Origin: Alisma plantago-aquatica
Lineage: Eukaryota > Streptophyta > Magnoliopsida > Alismatales > Alismataceae
Assembly (NCBI GenBank): GCA_963693085.1
Contig: OY856412.1
Location: forward strand, 1,124,889,744 to 1,124,953,743
DNA: 64,000 nt
Reading direction: 5' to 3'
Part shown: positions 1 through 11,133 of the stretch, piece after piece
Layout of the letters: each line of letters opens with the position of its first letter
How positions within the stretch are numbered: the first letter of the stretch is position 1
Position numbers and translations under genes: made by a program
Notes under the pieces: model-generated
What the model was told of the DNA's origin: nothing
Databases searched by the model: none
What the model saw: the letters and a program-made list of their open reading frames with translations, nothing else

Positions 1-1364
1 CAATGAACAAGCTATGTAGAGTGGTTTCAATCTCCAGACTAGGAGAAAACCAATCCACTTCCTAGAGAGGTCAAGCTCTAGGATTTTGCAACCCATTTAT
101 TCTTATATTAAGACATACAAGATGACCTTTCTTTTTCAGGAACAATGATACCCAAACTCCTTTTTAAGGACCAGAAGGAGCCAATAAACTTTACACAAAT
201 GGTTTACCTATCCTTGAGCAAGAGTCTTCTACCTCCAAGGACTTACCCACTTTTGTAGCTAGCTAGAGACCTTATCCAAGGAGATTTATTGCTGCAACAA
301 GTCTTTGGCCTTGAGGATTTATCCACTCTCCTTATGGATCTTCTTCCTTTGCCTTCTCCTTCCACTCAGATAAGCTTTAGAATCTTATTCTTCAACCTTG
401 AAGAAGCTTTGCACTTTCTTCTTCACTTGGAGAAGATTTCACCAACTTGATCTTGAAGAAAGGGGTTGGGGAAGGGAAGCTTTGAGAGTTTTACAAGAAT
501 ACAATGAAGTAGCTCTCTCATACAAATCCTATCTCACTCATATGGACATTTTGATTTAAAAACAAGAGAGAGAAAGGGGATCAAGTGGACTGGATGCACT
601 CAACTATAGCTAGGAGCCCAAATAGTATGAAGGATAAACTTTAGAATGAACTCCAAGAGGTCCTATTTATAATTGGGGGTGTTCACTAGAGGCTTGGAGA
701 ATTAAGGAATGTTTTCTAGACATTTTGTGTGTTGAATGGATATGATTTCAATTTTTGAAACACTTCAATGGTTAGAATCACTTTTCTGCATTCTCTATAC
801 AGTGCATTGGGTCGAGTTTCATTAAAGGTAACTTGACTGATTGCACTATATGACAAAGAAAATTTGAAATATCAGTCGAGTTTATCCTGGATGAAACTCG
901 TCCAATCACTTAAATTTAGTTTTGTCCAGTGCAGGGATCAATCATGTTCTGTGTTATAGGAAACTCGAGTAAACCTATAAATTTTTAAAATGCATCAAGA
1001 GGATTGGTCGAATTTGTGACAGGAGAAACTCAATTGAAAATACCCTATAATGAATTCTAGAAAATGTCATTAGAGTGATTAAACGTTCAAATTAAGGGCT
1101 CCTGATTTTCTCCTATCTTAATTACAAGTTATTACATCAATACAAAGGATTACAAAAATCATCCTAAGGGTTTTAGGGTGTTTTTCACAAAAGTGCATTT
1201 GCATTGCTTTTAACTTGAACTTGATCAAGCTAGGGCTTGATTGAATTGATCCTTTCATGTACCTAATGCCTAAAATCAATCTCAAGTAGACATACTAGAT
1301 ACATATGAATGGAATGGTTAATTCATTATCAAAATATGAACAATGTGCAACTCACAGGTCAACA
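1..1364 (-). repeat. S1 3' LTR (Sirevirus-like Copia), cut by window start
   Basis: This is the 3' LTR of the oldest element in the window, read on the minus strand. Its upstream end is marked by a polypurine tract (AAAAAAGGGGGAGAA on the minus strand) directly abutting TGTTGACCTG, the usual Copia/Sirevirus arrangement. A TATAAATAGG box lies on the minus strand near 664-671. Degenerate inverted GGTCGAGTTT/AAACTCGACC pairs occur near 809-840, 871-905 and 1005-1040, resembling the sharper hairpins of the array LTRs. The other end of the LTR lies before base 1, so total length is unknown. The LTR class is well supported; Sirevirus membership is inferred from the attached pol and the G-rich tracts. 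Confidence 0.85.
664..671 (-). promoter_or_regulatory. TATA box of S1 LTR
   Basis: TATAAATA followed by GGA on the minus strand, about 700 bp inside the LTR. The same TATAAATAGG context recurs in the array LTRs, which supports a genuine LTR promoter. This copy is in a 3' LTR and would not drive the element itself. Confidence 0.55.
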
Positions 1365-1379
1365 TTCTCCCCCTTTTTT
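1365..1379 (-). other. S1 polypurine tract
   Basis: Minus-strand CAAAAAAGGGGGAGAA lies immediately before the TGTTGACC LTR start. It would be the plus-strand DNA priming site for reverse transcription. A second G5 tract, on the minus strand, lies at about 1481-1490, in keeping with the repeated polypurine tracts described for Sireviruses. Confidence 0.75.
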
Positions 1380-2129
1380 GACAATGGCAAACCGTTCCTT
1401 AACATATTGAAAAGGATATGAAAATTTAAACCTTTACCTTGTAAATTGCAAGGGGATGCATGAATGAACAATTTTAATTGCTCCCCCTTAATTCATGCTT
1501 ACTTTTACCTACATGGTTAGTTTTTCCACAAACAAACATAGCACATATTTATACTACATGGTCCTCTAGCAAGTCACATGATATCCATAAAAAAACATAG
1601 CACATATATATACTACATGGTCCTGTAGCAAGTCACATGATATTTCTGATAATTGACTAGAAAAGGATCACATGAGAAATAATTTTAATATGGTTGAGAT
1701 CATTTCTCCCCTGTGGTACCTACAGTACATGAGCTCTCATACTCTTATCCTCCTTTGTCATTTAAGAAAGATAGGGGGTAGAAGATCTATCAAACATGGG
1801 TCTTTGCTATAGGCACAAACTGCACAAGCAACTATTAAAGCAAGCGCCAAATGAAGACAAAACTTAGAGAAACAAGCTATCTAGAGTCATAATCAAAAAA
1901 TGGGAGCACATACCATCAACTTATCAGATGTAACCAAACAAAGAGTTAAGGTACATAAATTTAAGAGTACTACAATAGAGATGTCCTTTCGATATGAAAA
2001 CTACAAGCCAATGAAAAATTATGATAGTAGAAAATAGTAAACCTCAATTACAATGCCAAAATGTTTAATACATTAAAATTCAATAGAAATAGATCTAGAT
2101 AAGCATGATAAAGACCAAGAACTAAACAT
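1380..2129 (-). other. S1 3' untranslated region
   Basis: No coding similarity was seen. The stretch lies between the 3' accessory ORF and the polypurine tract. It contains an extra G5 tract near 1485 and a 59-bp tandem duplication at 1534-1651. Confidence 0.6.
1534..1651. repeat. 59-bp tandem duplication
   Basis: Two adjacent copies of a segment containing ACATAGCACATAT and TACTACATGGTCCT are offset by 59 bp, with a few mismatches. It is local slippage or a small duplication within the S1 3' region. Confidence 0.7.
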
Positions 2130-3780
2130 CTAGACTATATATATATCAACTGGGCCGTCATCAACATCATCATCCTTGGGCTTTGGCTGGTAATCCTCAT
2201 CATCATCTGAGGGTGCAACATTGGCAAAAATTGTGACCTCACTATCATCACCATCATATGATCCATCATCACCAGCATCAACATCCTCATCATCATAAAC
2301 TTCTTCCTCAACATCCTGGTCAGGCATTTCCTCATCAATAGGAGGTCCAAAGGCATGAATACCAGTCCATCTAGCATTCTGCTCAGCCCAAAATATGCCA
2401 CATGCATGTAGTGCATTTGCTTAGAAATGGTGGGAGCAGAAACTCCAACATAACCAACAAGAAGAGAAGCGGTGGGCCCAATAGGAAGAGGTAGAAGAGT
2501 AAGAGCACTAGGGACAGGGGTAGGTCTACCATCAAAAGTAGTAGGAGGTACAGTGCAAGCAGCGGATGGAGGGTCGGGGTAGAACTGACTATATGCATAA
2601 GAAGCATAGTCAACACCGCGGTAAGCTTGGTAGGGTGGTTAGGGATGGCTATAGTATTAGTTCATGTGTGACATGATTTGAACAACGTCCTAGCAGAGGT
2701 GGTCTTGAACTTGAAGGTTGTATGTCTGTTGATGTATCATATATCCCATGAGGGCTTCATTTGATATAGAAAACAAGGCGTGGTTAGGTCGGGTGGTGGT
2801 GGTGGTGGAGGGGCCTGGGTGGAGGTAGAGGCACCTAGTTGGTGGAGTAGGTTAGAAGAAAGGTTTTCTTGATGATTGTCTCACTAACGTAAACTCCTTT
2901 CTAAATTGGTTTGTAGATAATATCATGAAAGAGATATTTTTGAGAATGGTGATCAAACACACCACATATCATGTTTGGATAAGAGAAATGGGTATCGATG
3001 GTGTTCTTCCCTGAGTCGAAGTAGGTCATATGATGAAGAATATAGCAATCCCACTTGACTCCAATATTGTTCAACAAACAGTACATGATTGATGTAGTAT
3101 TCTATGCAATATTCATTTGATTCCTCTTAGGATGGATATTGAAATTGGCAACTAGAGCAATCATATGTGTCTTAATATCAAGGGAAGAGGAGGATAAGGT
3201 GGACTTCTTCTAGTATGGCACATCAGGCTTATTCAAGAACTTATAGATACTAAGAAGGGTAAGCAAGGGTTCAAAGCTCTTGTAGAAACCTTGAGGGTCC
3301 AACAAGTCATGGAAAGAGGGATAGGAAGCCACCCAAGAAGTGATAACGTTAATACTAGAGAAATAGGTATTCAATGAATCCCCAGAGATTGTTATCTTGG
3401 TACCGACTATATTGACATCAAGATGATCTGGGTATTAGGTGGTGGAACATGGGTGTTGTAGTTTCACATAAGATTGGCATAAAACTCATGGACAACCTTA
3501 GTGCTTGACATGGCATTTTCAAATCATGGACTCTCTACACACAAATCACTAAGATGATGTGCTTTGAACACCCTAGCAACCTCCTTAATCACTTCAGTCG
3601 TTGCAAAATGAGGTTCAAACAAGGAACAAAAAGGAAAGGGATTCCTAGGAAGGAGTTCCTTGTACATATCATGGCTTGAGACGAGATGAAGGAGATGCCA
3701 ACAAAGGAGACATGGCAAGGAGCAGAAGAGGAAGACGGAGCTCCATCTAGGGTGGATCGTTTCCTATGATTGAAGGCCAT
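2130..3780 (-). pseudogene. decayed S1 3' accessory ORF, plant-transposon-domain-like
   Basis: A degenerate reading frame of up to about 550 codons lies between S1 pol and the 3' LTR, where some Sireviruses carry an extra (env-like) ORF. It starts at an ATG near 3780 (MAFNHRKRSTLDG) and is broken by several stops and frame changes. Around 3470-3487 the minus strand reads VHEFYANL, close to the V-R-E-F-Y-A-N-L signature of the 'putative plant transposon protein' domain (Pfam Transposase_32), a family common in plant retroelements. Further on come a Pro-rich stretch and a strongly acidic Asp/Glu-rich tail (about 2130-2327). No signal peptide or membrane segment is evident, so an envelope function is not supported. 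The domain call rests on one motif and position. Confidence 0.5.
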
Positions 3781-4439
3781 CTAGGTAGGATTGAGATTAG
3801 AAGACCACCAAATGAGAAGGAAAACACCACAAGAAGGTCCCCAAAACACCTAGGTCACTATTGGGAGAGGCAAGGAGGGGTGAATGGAGGCTAGGAAGGG
3901 TGTAGGAGAGGTTGGGATGCCCTAGGGTTGGAGGATGAGTACTGGTGGTCAGCTATTAGTTGACTTTCTCTAGTTGAGAGGGGGAAAAGTTGGTTGATTG
4001 GTATTTTTAAATTGTGCCCAGTCACGTGATCAATCAAGTTTTGTGTGTTAGAAACTTGACTGATACTGATATATAACTTGGTCCTTAGCCAAGGATCGGT
4101 CAAGTTGTTTCAGGACATACTCGACCGATTGGTCAGCTTGTCTAAAACATAGAAAAATTAAATTTAAGCCTCAAGAGTGCTATATAAATTTATTTATCTA
4201 GATTTTCATGAATTTTTAACATACTTAGGCACATTCCACTCTTCATTGGCTACTATTTTTCAATAAAATAGTCATTTGTGAAAAATAGCCAAAAATAAGC
4301 GAAACAAGGCATGAAAACATGGCAATTTACGGACTTTCAACTAAAATATGACCAATTATAAGCAAGAAACATATATGAATGATAACATATAGCTAGATTG
4401 CATGTCTATATAATCAACAACAGTTAAGAGAAATTTTGA
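3781..4439 (-). other. S1 spacer between pol and the 3' ORF, with GGTCAAG/CTTGACC inverted motifs
   Basis: No coding similarity was seen. At about 4030-4060 and 4083-4132 there are inverted pairs of the type GGTCAAGTT ... AACTTGAC and TCGGTCAAG ... ACTCGACCGA. They match the degenerate hairpins in the S1 LTR, so the element carries the same motif both in its LTR and in its internal non-coding DNA. Confidence 0.5.
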
Positions 4440-6040
4440 TATAATAAAAGTAAAATTCTCTCTAGCTAGAGGTTTAGTAAAAAAAATCACAAGTTGATTC
4501 TCTATGTCCACATGAGTGATATAGATAACTTCTCGGAAATGTGGTTACGAAGAAAGTGATGGCATACCTCTATATGTTCATCTCTACATGAAATATAGGA
4601 TTATAAGAGAGATTAATTGCACTAGTATTGTCATAGTAGATAGGAGAAGCATCAAAATGAACTTTAAAGTCTTGGAGCATTTGCTTCATCCATAGGACTT
4701 GGGCACAACTTCTCCCAACTGCAATGTATTCAGCCTCAGTAGTTGAAAGAGCTATTGTGATTTGTTTGTTAGAGAATTAAGAAACCAAGCATTATTCTGG
4801 GAAGAAGCAAGTGCCACTTGTGCACTTTCTAATAATCAAACAACCTACATAGGCAACATCACTATAGGTAGTAAGAGTAAAGTTCCTTGACTTGAGATAA
4901 CATAGTCCAAAATTTTGAGTTTTTGCTAGACACCTCAAAATCCTCTTAACCGCTATAAGATGTGAATTTCTTAGACTTGATTGAAAGCAAGCACACAAGA
5001 CAACACAAAAAATTATGTCAGGTCTAGAGGAAGTTAAATAAAGTAAACTTCCAATCATACCTCTATAGAGCTTCTCATCCACTTTCTTATCTTCTTTATC
5101 TTTGTCAAGATTGGTGGTGTTTGACATGGTGGTTTCCATCGGCTTGGTTTTATCCATCCCAAAGCCCTTAAGTAGTTCACTAGTATACTTGCTTTGGTTG
5201 ATGAAGTTACCTTCATTGGTTTGCTTTATTTGGAAGCTGAGGAAGAAAGTAAGATCCCCTATCATGCTCATCTCAAACTCACTTTGTATAAGAGAACTAA
5301 ACTCCTTGCAAAGATCAAGATCAATTCTACCAAAATAATATCATCTACATAAATTTCAATGATCAAAAAATTTCTAGAAGTGTGTTTTAGAAATAGTGTA
5401 GAATTAACTTTTCCCATGATATAGCCATTGTCTAGAAAAAAGTTCTTTAGTTTCTAATACCAAGCTCTAGGGGGATTGTTTGAATCCATGGAGAGATTTT
5501 TGTAACAAGTAAACATGGTTAGGAAATTTATCATGTTCAAAGCTGGGAGGTTGAGCCACATTGACTTCCCCTTATATTGTATCATTCAAAAACGTACTTT
5601 TAACATCCATTTGAAAAAGCATGAAACTGTTGTGCTAGAAAAGGCAAGTAGAATTCTAATAGATTCAAGTCTAGCAATAGGTGCATAAGTTTCATCAAAT
5701 TATATACCTTCATATTGGTTGTAATCTTGATCTACTAACCTTTCTTTGTTCCTTACCACTTTTCCACTTTCATCAAGCTTGTTGAGGTAGAACCACTTGG
5801 TGCCAAAGGTATTCCTATCATTTGATCTTGACACTAAGGTCCACACATTGTTCTTCTCAAACTACTCTAACTCTTATATCATGGATAGAATCCATTCCTC
5901 ATCCTTGAGAGATTCTTTAACATTCTTTGGCTCAAGTTGAGAGATGAAGGCACTGTCAGCTTGTTCCTTGTAGTATGCAGCCTGCGTCTTCACCCTTTCA
6001 AAAGGATTACTTATAATGATCTCTTTAGGATGACGCTTTG
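4440..6040 (-). pseudogene. S1 Copia pol, reverse transcriptase and RNase H half
   Basis: This is the C-terminal half of a Ty1/Copia polyprotein on the minus strand. From high to low coordinate it shows the RT start (SLKDEEW, GTKWFYLNKLDE, VVRNKERLVDQDYNQ), the RT core (FDETYAPIARLE, EIYVDDIIFG with the YVDD-type catalytic site), then the longest open stretch at 4792-5271 (YRGMIGSLLYLTSSRPDI) and the RNase H signature ALSTTEAEYIA near 4750. Several stops and frame changes make it non-functional. The frame runs into the A-element LTR at 6041 and resumes at 49551, so this is one gene split by an insertion. YRGMIGSLLYLT and the neighbouring Gag favour the SIRE/Maximus clade. Confidence 0.88.
6036..6040. 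repeat. target-site duplication of element A, left copy
   Basis: CTTTG precedes the TGTGAGAACC LTR end. The partner at 49547-49551 is CTTTA, a 4 of 5 match. Removing element A and one copy restores an open pol frame across the junction. Confidence 0.75.
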
Positions 6041-6460
6041 TGTGAGAACCCATTACACTAAATGAGATTACTTAAAACATAAAAACAATCGATCACCAAT
6101 TAACCACATACCCAAAAATATGGGTAAATTAAAATCAATTTCAACATCAACACCCCCTCAGAAACATTTGCATAAGAGCCAAATATCTTTCTTATCTCCA
6201 TAATATGACAAGAATTTGATACAAATTGTTCTATCACCTTAGCCACAACATATATACACAGGATAACAATATTTGTATATGCCACACAAATAAACATTAA
6301 CATGCTAATAATTTTCCGATTCATTTGAAACACCATATACAAACTTTTCATACCCGGACCTGAGAGTACATAGACGACTCTAGGACACATTAGACATCTA
6401 ATCAACTTTCTCAAAGATTCATTACTATAGCTCCTTTTTTCTGCCACATGTTTGTTTTTG

Positions 6461-7562
6461 TCACTTCTGATTACCTAAAAAAATGTGGCAAACCACAAGG
6501 GTGAGACCCATGTCCCAGTAAGAGATATAACCTCCAACAACATTTATTGATTCCAACATTTTTAGGTAAGGAGACAGTTTAAGCAGTTTAATCATATATA
6601 ACAAATAAGCTCAACAACACTAATGATTAACAAAATACATAAAGGAGAAGATAATAACTATCTTCATTAGCCAGACTATTCTCATATCCCTATTAACAGT
6701 ATAAGGAGTCTAGCAGCATGAGCATCTCTAACATCATGAATAAATCCAGTATCATATGCATACCTAACAGCATCAACATGTCTAACATGTTGAACATATC
6801 AACATCATAAGAAGAACTAACAACATAAGAACAACTATCTAGATAAACATGATTAGCAGTATATGCATCTCTAGTTACAAAGGCATGCCTAGCATGCTAA
6901 ACATAACTAACAACATGAGATAGCTAGCATCATGATTATAATCAGCGGTAGTAGTCTAGTTGTCAACATAATCATAGCTACTATATGTACGCATCTACAA
7001 TCTTGTGGATATCACTTCTGATTACCTAAAAAATGTAGAGAACCACAAGGGTGAGACCCATGTCCCAGCAAGAGATATAACCTCCAACAACATTTATGTA
7101 TTCCAACATTTTTAGGTAATGAGACAATTTAAGCAGTTTAATCATATATAACAAATAAGCTCAACATCACCGATGATTAACAAAATACATAAAGTAGAAG
7201 ATAATAACTATCTTCATTAGCCAAACTATTCTCATATCCCTACTAATAGTATAAGGAGTCTAACAACATGAGCATCTCTAAAATCATGAATAAATCTAGT
7301 ATCATATGCATAGTTAACAACATCAGCATGTCTAACAGGTTGAACATATCAACATCATAGGAAGAGCTAACAACATAAGCACAACTATCTGGATAAGAAT
7401 GATTAGCAGTTGATGCATCTCTATTTACAAAGGCATGGCTAGCATGCTAAACATAACTAACAACATGAGATAGATAGAATCATGATTATAATCAGCAGTA
7501 GCAGTATAGTTATCAACATAAGCATAGCTATTGTATGTACACATCTACAATCTTAAGCATAT
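6461..7562. repeat. 551-bp tandem duplication in element A 3' LTR
   Basis: Two direct copies (6461-7011 and 7012-7562) each run from TCACTTCTGATTACC to GCATCTACAATCTT with scattered mismatches. The other two LTR copies have only one version of this block (45186-45730 and a shorter one near 52324-52660). The duplication therefore arose in this copy alone and is old enough to have diverged. Confidence 0.85.
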
Positions 7563-9967
7563 CCACAACCTAAGTATATCTACTATCTCTTAATTGCACT
7601 AAGCATCATCTTAATGTAAAGATAACGAATAAGGGTTATCATCCAATATGAAACGTCATGTATATCCCTAAACAAATATGCTACACAGTTGTATTACATC
7701 TTTTATTACGCCCTGGGGAGTTTGAGTCGTACCACTCAAAGTGAAACTGACCATCGCTTGATCACAATCAGATCCATATAGGATCTAGGAAGAGCTGGAC
7801 TCCAAGATCTTATCCATATTCAGTCATTACGAGTCTGCACTGTAGTGACATATAGTCAAACTACATAATAGTGACATATAGTCCTGTAACTAGCCTACCT
7901 TGGTACAGGTCATGGCGCTAGCATCACACTGAGGTACAATCATAGTTGTCCTCTAATCACATCATGTTATAATCACTAAGACCCAACCAAAGTCATTCTT
8001 AAAAAGAGGGCTAGGTATGACCGCAGCCATCCTCCTGAGACACTTGGTGTCAGGATGACAAGCACCCTGCATACTCAATAGTATGTGCTCCAAGTTTCCC
8101 TTAAGAATACTCATTTCACCATCCAGCAAGTTCTGATACTGAAGATGGTTCTATGGCACAGGTTACTACATGATTAGAGTTTCACTTGATTAGTTATCTC
8201 CAATTGGGTGAATTAAGGATGCATCAAACAAGTGAACATACAAACCCTAATTCACTTCTAGAAATCATATAAGTATCACAACTTCAAAAGATATAAAATG
8301 TGTGAAACATAATTTCTCATCTCATCATCACGTGGTACCATTCACTTTCCATTCATGAGACCACACTAGTCATCATACTATCACAAGATATAAATTATTT
8401 CCAAAATATCAAAGGGTATCAACCCTTTTCAACATAAGAGGATTACACCTCATTTAGGTCTCAGCCATGCCCAAAGGTCATTAAGACCATCATGCTATTC
8501 TCTGCAAGATCATCATTATCTTTCCATGCCTTATAACAAGGCTCAACAACATCACTTACATATAATAAACTAGATCAAAACAATATTGCATTAATGAGCT
8601 AGGAGATATTCATAAACAATCCTAGCAGGGTTATATTAACATTAAGAATATTCCTTTATTACATTAACATGCAAGGAATCTATATATGATTAACCCTCAT
8701 TATATTCATAATGCACATGTTTAGCATAAGAAAGTATCAACCATGTGGCTATGATAACCACCAATTAACATATTAAGGTTATGATCATATTAAGGATGTT
8801 ATTTCACCATCATTACATCATATAAGAATGTTAAACATGAATACTCATCTATATCTATTTTTATTAGAGTTAGGTTCAACAAGATAAATTATATTAATGT
8901 TACTCATCAACACTTATATCCAAACCCTAACTCACAACATCCCCATTGGATCATGGAAATCACCATCACATTCCATACTATTCTCAAGTATGAACCCACA
9001 CATAAATCAAGGTGTAACTATCAGGTTATAGCATATTAGGGGTTTAAACAACAATAAGAGAGTACTCTATGATTGTATTATTCATTCAAGGACTATTCAT
9101 ATCCAATTACCATCATTTAGTTGTATTAAAGCTAGGTATAACAAGCTATACCTCATTAGGGTTACCCACTAATTCATTATGGTGATTATAAATCATAATC
9201 ATATGAGGGCAAGGGTAGTACTACAAGTTTAAGGCATTGAACCATCAAATTCTCATCATTACAATCATAACATTACACTACACGCTTCACCCAAAACAAT
9301 GGGAATATTGAGGTAAATCCATTGGTCCTTTAAATAAGTAAACATCTTGAACAAATCACCTATGAAGTCATTGATTTGTGCTCTAGAATCAGTCACCATC
9401 TAACCCTAGACATCCCTTGATTAAGAATACAAAAAGTTCCATTGAGAGTAGGGTAAACCCCACAAGTGATTGTTTATTTAAAACAAGTCGTCAATAAATA
9501 AACTTCTTAAGTTGATCTCATAAAGAAAACCATTTAAATCGATTTATTAGGACCAAAATATTATATTTAGGCATCATTCCAATTTATTGGATGAACAAAC
9601 ATTAGATCTTAACCATTAGGTTAAGTTCATAAATTAAACCATCAATTGGATTATAGGTCCAACCATTGCATCAAATGACCCAAGAAACCATTAGTTTAAG
9701 GCTTAATTGATACTACATCTACATGCTTAACTCATCATAGGTTGTAGAGACGTGATCTACCATCACTAGTGACCATTAAGTCACCATAGGTTGTTAGATC
9801 TGCACTATATTTATTAATCACCATTGAATATCAAGCTAATGTCACCATTGATTGATAGCATCATTAGTGTGCTTAGTTGTTGATCATTAAGCTTATAATT
9901 AGGCCAACACCTAACTTAAGGGGTGAATGTCAGTTGACACCCTTGCTCACCACCATCAGTTGTCATG

Positions 9968-9972
9968 AAGAC
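9968..9972. repeat. target-site duplication of T1, left copy
   Basis: AAGAC lies directly before the TGTGATGACC end of T1 and recurs at 40984-40988. The uninterrupted paralogue at about 55150 reads ATGAAGACAACACC, exactly the predicted empty site. Confidence 0.92.
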
Positions 9973-10311
9973 TGTGATGACCCCAATTTCTATATACTTT
10001 CCATAGTGACATTCACATATATGTGTGCACTCATATCTATAGATGTCAAAAGGGAAAATATAAGAGATTAAGGTAATCAACTAAGATCAGATTTTGAGCC
10101 AAGATCAAAGTCCACATCATCACATATGGATAAAATAAAGTCAATACATAAGGAGAAAAAAATATTGTTCTAGAGAAATATAACATTATTAATTAGGATC
10201 TCAGTCATCCTCAACATCAACTAGGAAAAAAAATAAACTAATATCTAGCAAGAATGAGATAAGAGGAATAGGTCTATCTAATATATCCTCCATTCTTATT
10301 AATTTATGCCT
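9973..10311 (-). repeat. T1 3' LTR, left fragment
   Basis: Matches 37878-38235 base for base apart from scattered changes and a 24-bp gap near 10120. The match ends in ATTAATTTATGCCT, where the sequence switches to the interior of a Sirevirus-type LTR. Confidence 0.9.
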
Positions 10312-11133
10312 ATAGGACACGAAATTTGGAGCAAGGAAAAGAATAGCCAATGCTAGTGTTGCTCAATTTCTCAAAACAGATTGCCAATTGTAAGTGTAAG
10401 CTCAAGTATATGCACAAGTGTAGCTTGGGTGTCATTTGGTGTCCTAAGGCATGTCCTATTTATAAGAATGACCTTCAAGTGCTTAAGGACGTTCTAGACA
10501 CTATCTAGGGAGTTGTAAGTGCTTAACTAGTCGTTAGGTACAAGTTAGTTGTATTAGCAACGGCTAGTTAATTAATTCTGCAGTTGCTGTCAGAGTTCAT
10601 CTCGGTCGAGGAATTGTCGACCGAGATGCCTACTCGGTCGAAGTTTTGTCGACCGACAGGCTCTCTGGATCAAGTATTTGCAACATTCATCTCCAACTGC
10701 CAACTACCTTGTCAGCTGTGTCTAACGGCTACCTGGGTCTTTCTCGGTCGAGAAGTTTGTCGACCGAGAGTGTCTCGGTCGAGGAGTTTGTCGACCGAGA
10801 TTGACCCTGTTTTAATCTTTCAATTAAGGCACTAAGTGTGTGTATGAGTGTGCATATGTGACACTATTGAAGGGGATGACCTATTTTAGCTAGGGAAGAT
10901 CTAACGCTTGATTTACATGAAGTCTAAGTACTTGTACATTATATATTTGTACAAGTTTACAATTTATTACATTTCATGACATTTACAATCATTCAAGCAT
11001 ATAGATTCCCTAGAGCTTTACAATCATCCACCTCATTCCTGCAACACTCAAGTAGCACGTTAGATCAACAAGAATGAAATGTTTGTCATCATCGAAACAA
11101 AGGGATTTATCATAATGTCCAATTTATCCAACA
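10308..11133 (-). repeat. array LTR-a (3' end, truncated)
   Basis: This holds the upstream 826 bp of the LTR and lacks about 589 bp (equivalent to 14716-15304) at its downstream end. The break shares GCCT between the T1 LTR and the Sirevirus LTR, a 4-bp microhomology. Its TATA region (10457-10464, TATAAATA) is preserved, and hairpins are at 10601-10799. Confidence 0.88.
10601..10799. repeat. four TCGGTCGA hairpins in LTR-a
   Basis: Four perfect inverted repeats: CTCGGTCGA/TCGACCGAG at 10601-10625, TCGGTCGA/TCGACCGA at 10634-10656, and CTCGGTCGA/TCGACCGAG at 10743-10768 and 10774-10799. Loops are 7-8 nt (GGAATTG, AGTTTTG, GAAGTTTG, GGAGTTTG). Each could form a stem-loop in DNA or RNA, or serve as paired protein-binding sites. 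Confidence 0.85.

Larger units (their letters stand above)
6041..9972 (-). repeat. element A 3' LTR, left part
   Basis: This aligns throughout with 44767-48208 and 51903-55158, including shared landmarks such as GTGAGACCCATGTCCCAG and CCCATTACACTAAATGAG. It holds no recognisable coding sequence. It is cut at 9972 by the T1 insertion and continues at 40989. It carries a private 551-bp tandem duplication, which makes this LTR longer (about 5.27 kb) than its partner. Confidence 0.88.

Noticed and set aside
2383..2616. Leu-rich 77-codon frame that might be a membrane segment of an envelope protein
   Set aside because: It is an alternative frame of the decayed accessory ORF over a low-complexity stretch; there is no continuous envelope-like protein.
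6041..9972. Long gene-free AT-rich stretch as possible host intergenic DNA or centromeric satellite
   Set aside because: It aligns with two other copies in the window, has LTR termini and target-site duplications, and has no short satellite period.
10584..10835. 83-codon plus-strand frame spanning the hairpins, repeated in all LTRs
   Set aside because: It is antisense to the element and produced by the repeated TCGGTCGA motifs; not a plausible protein.
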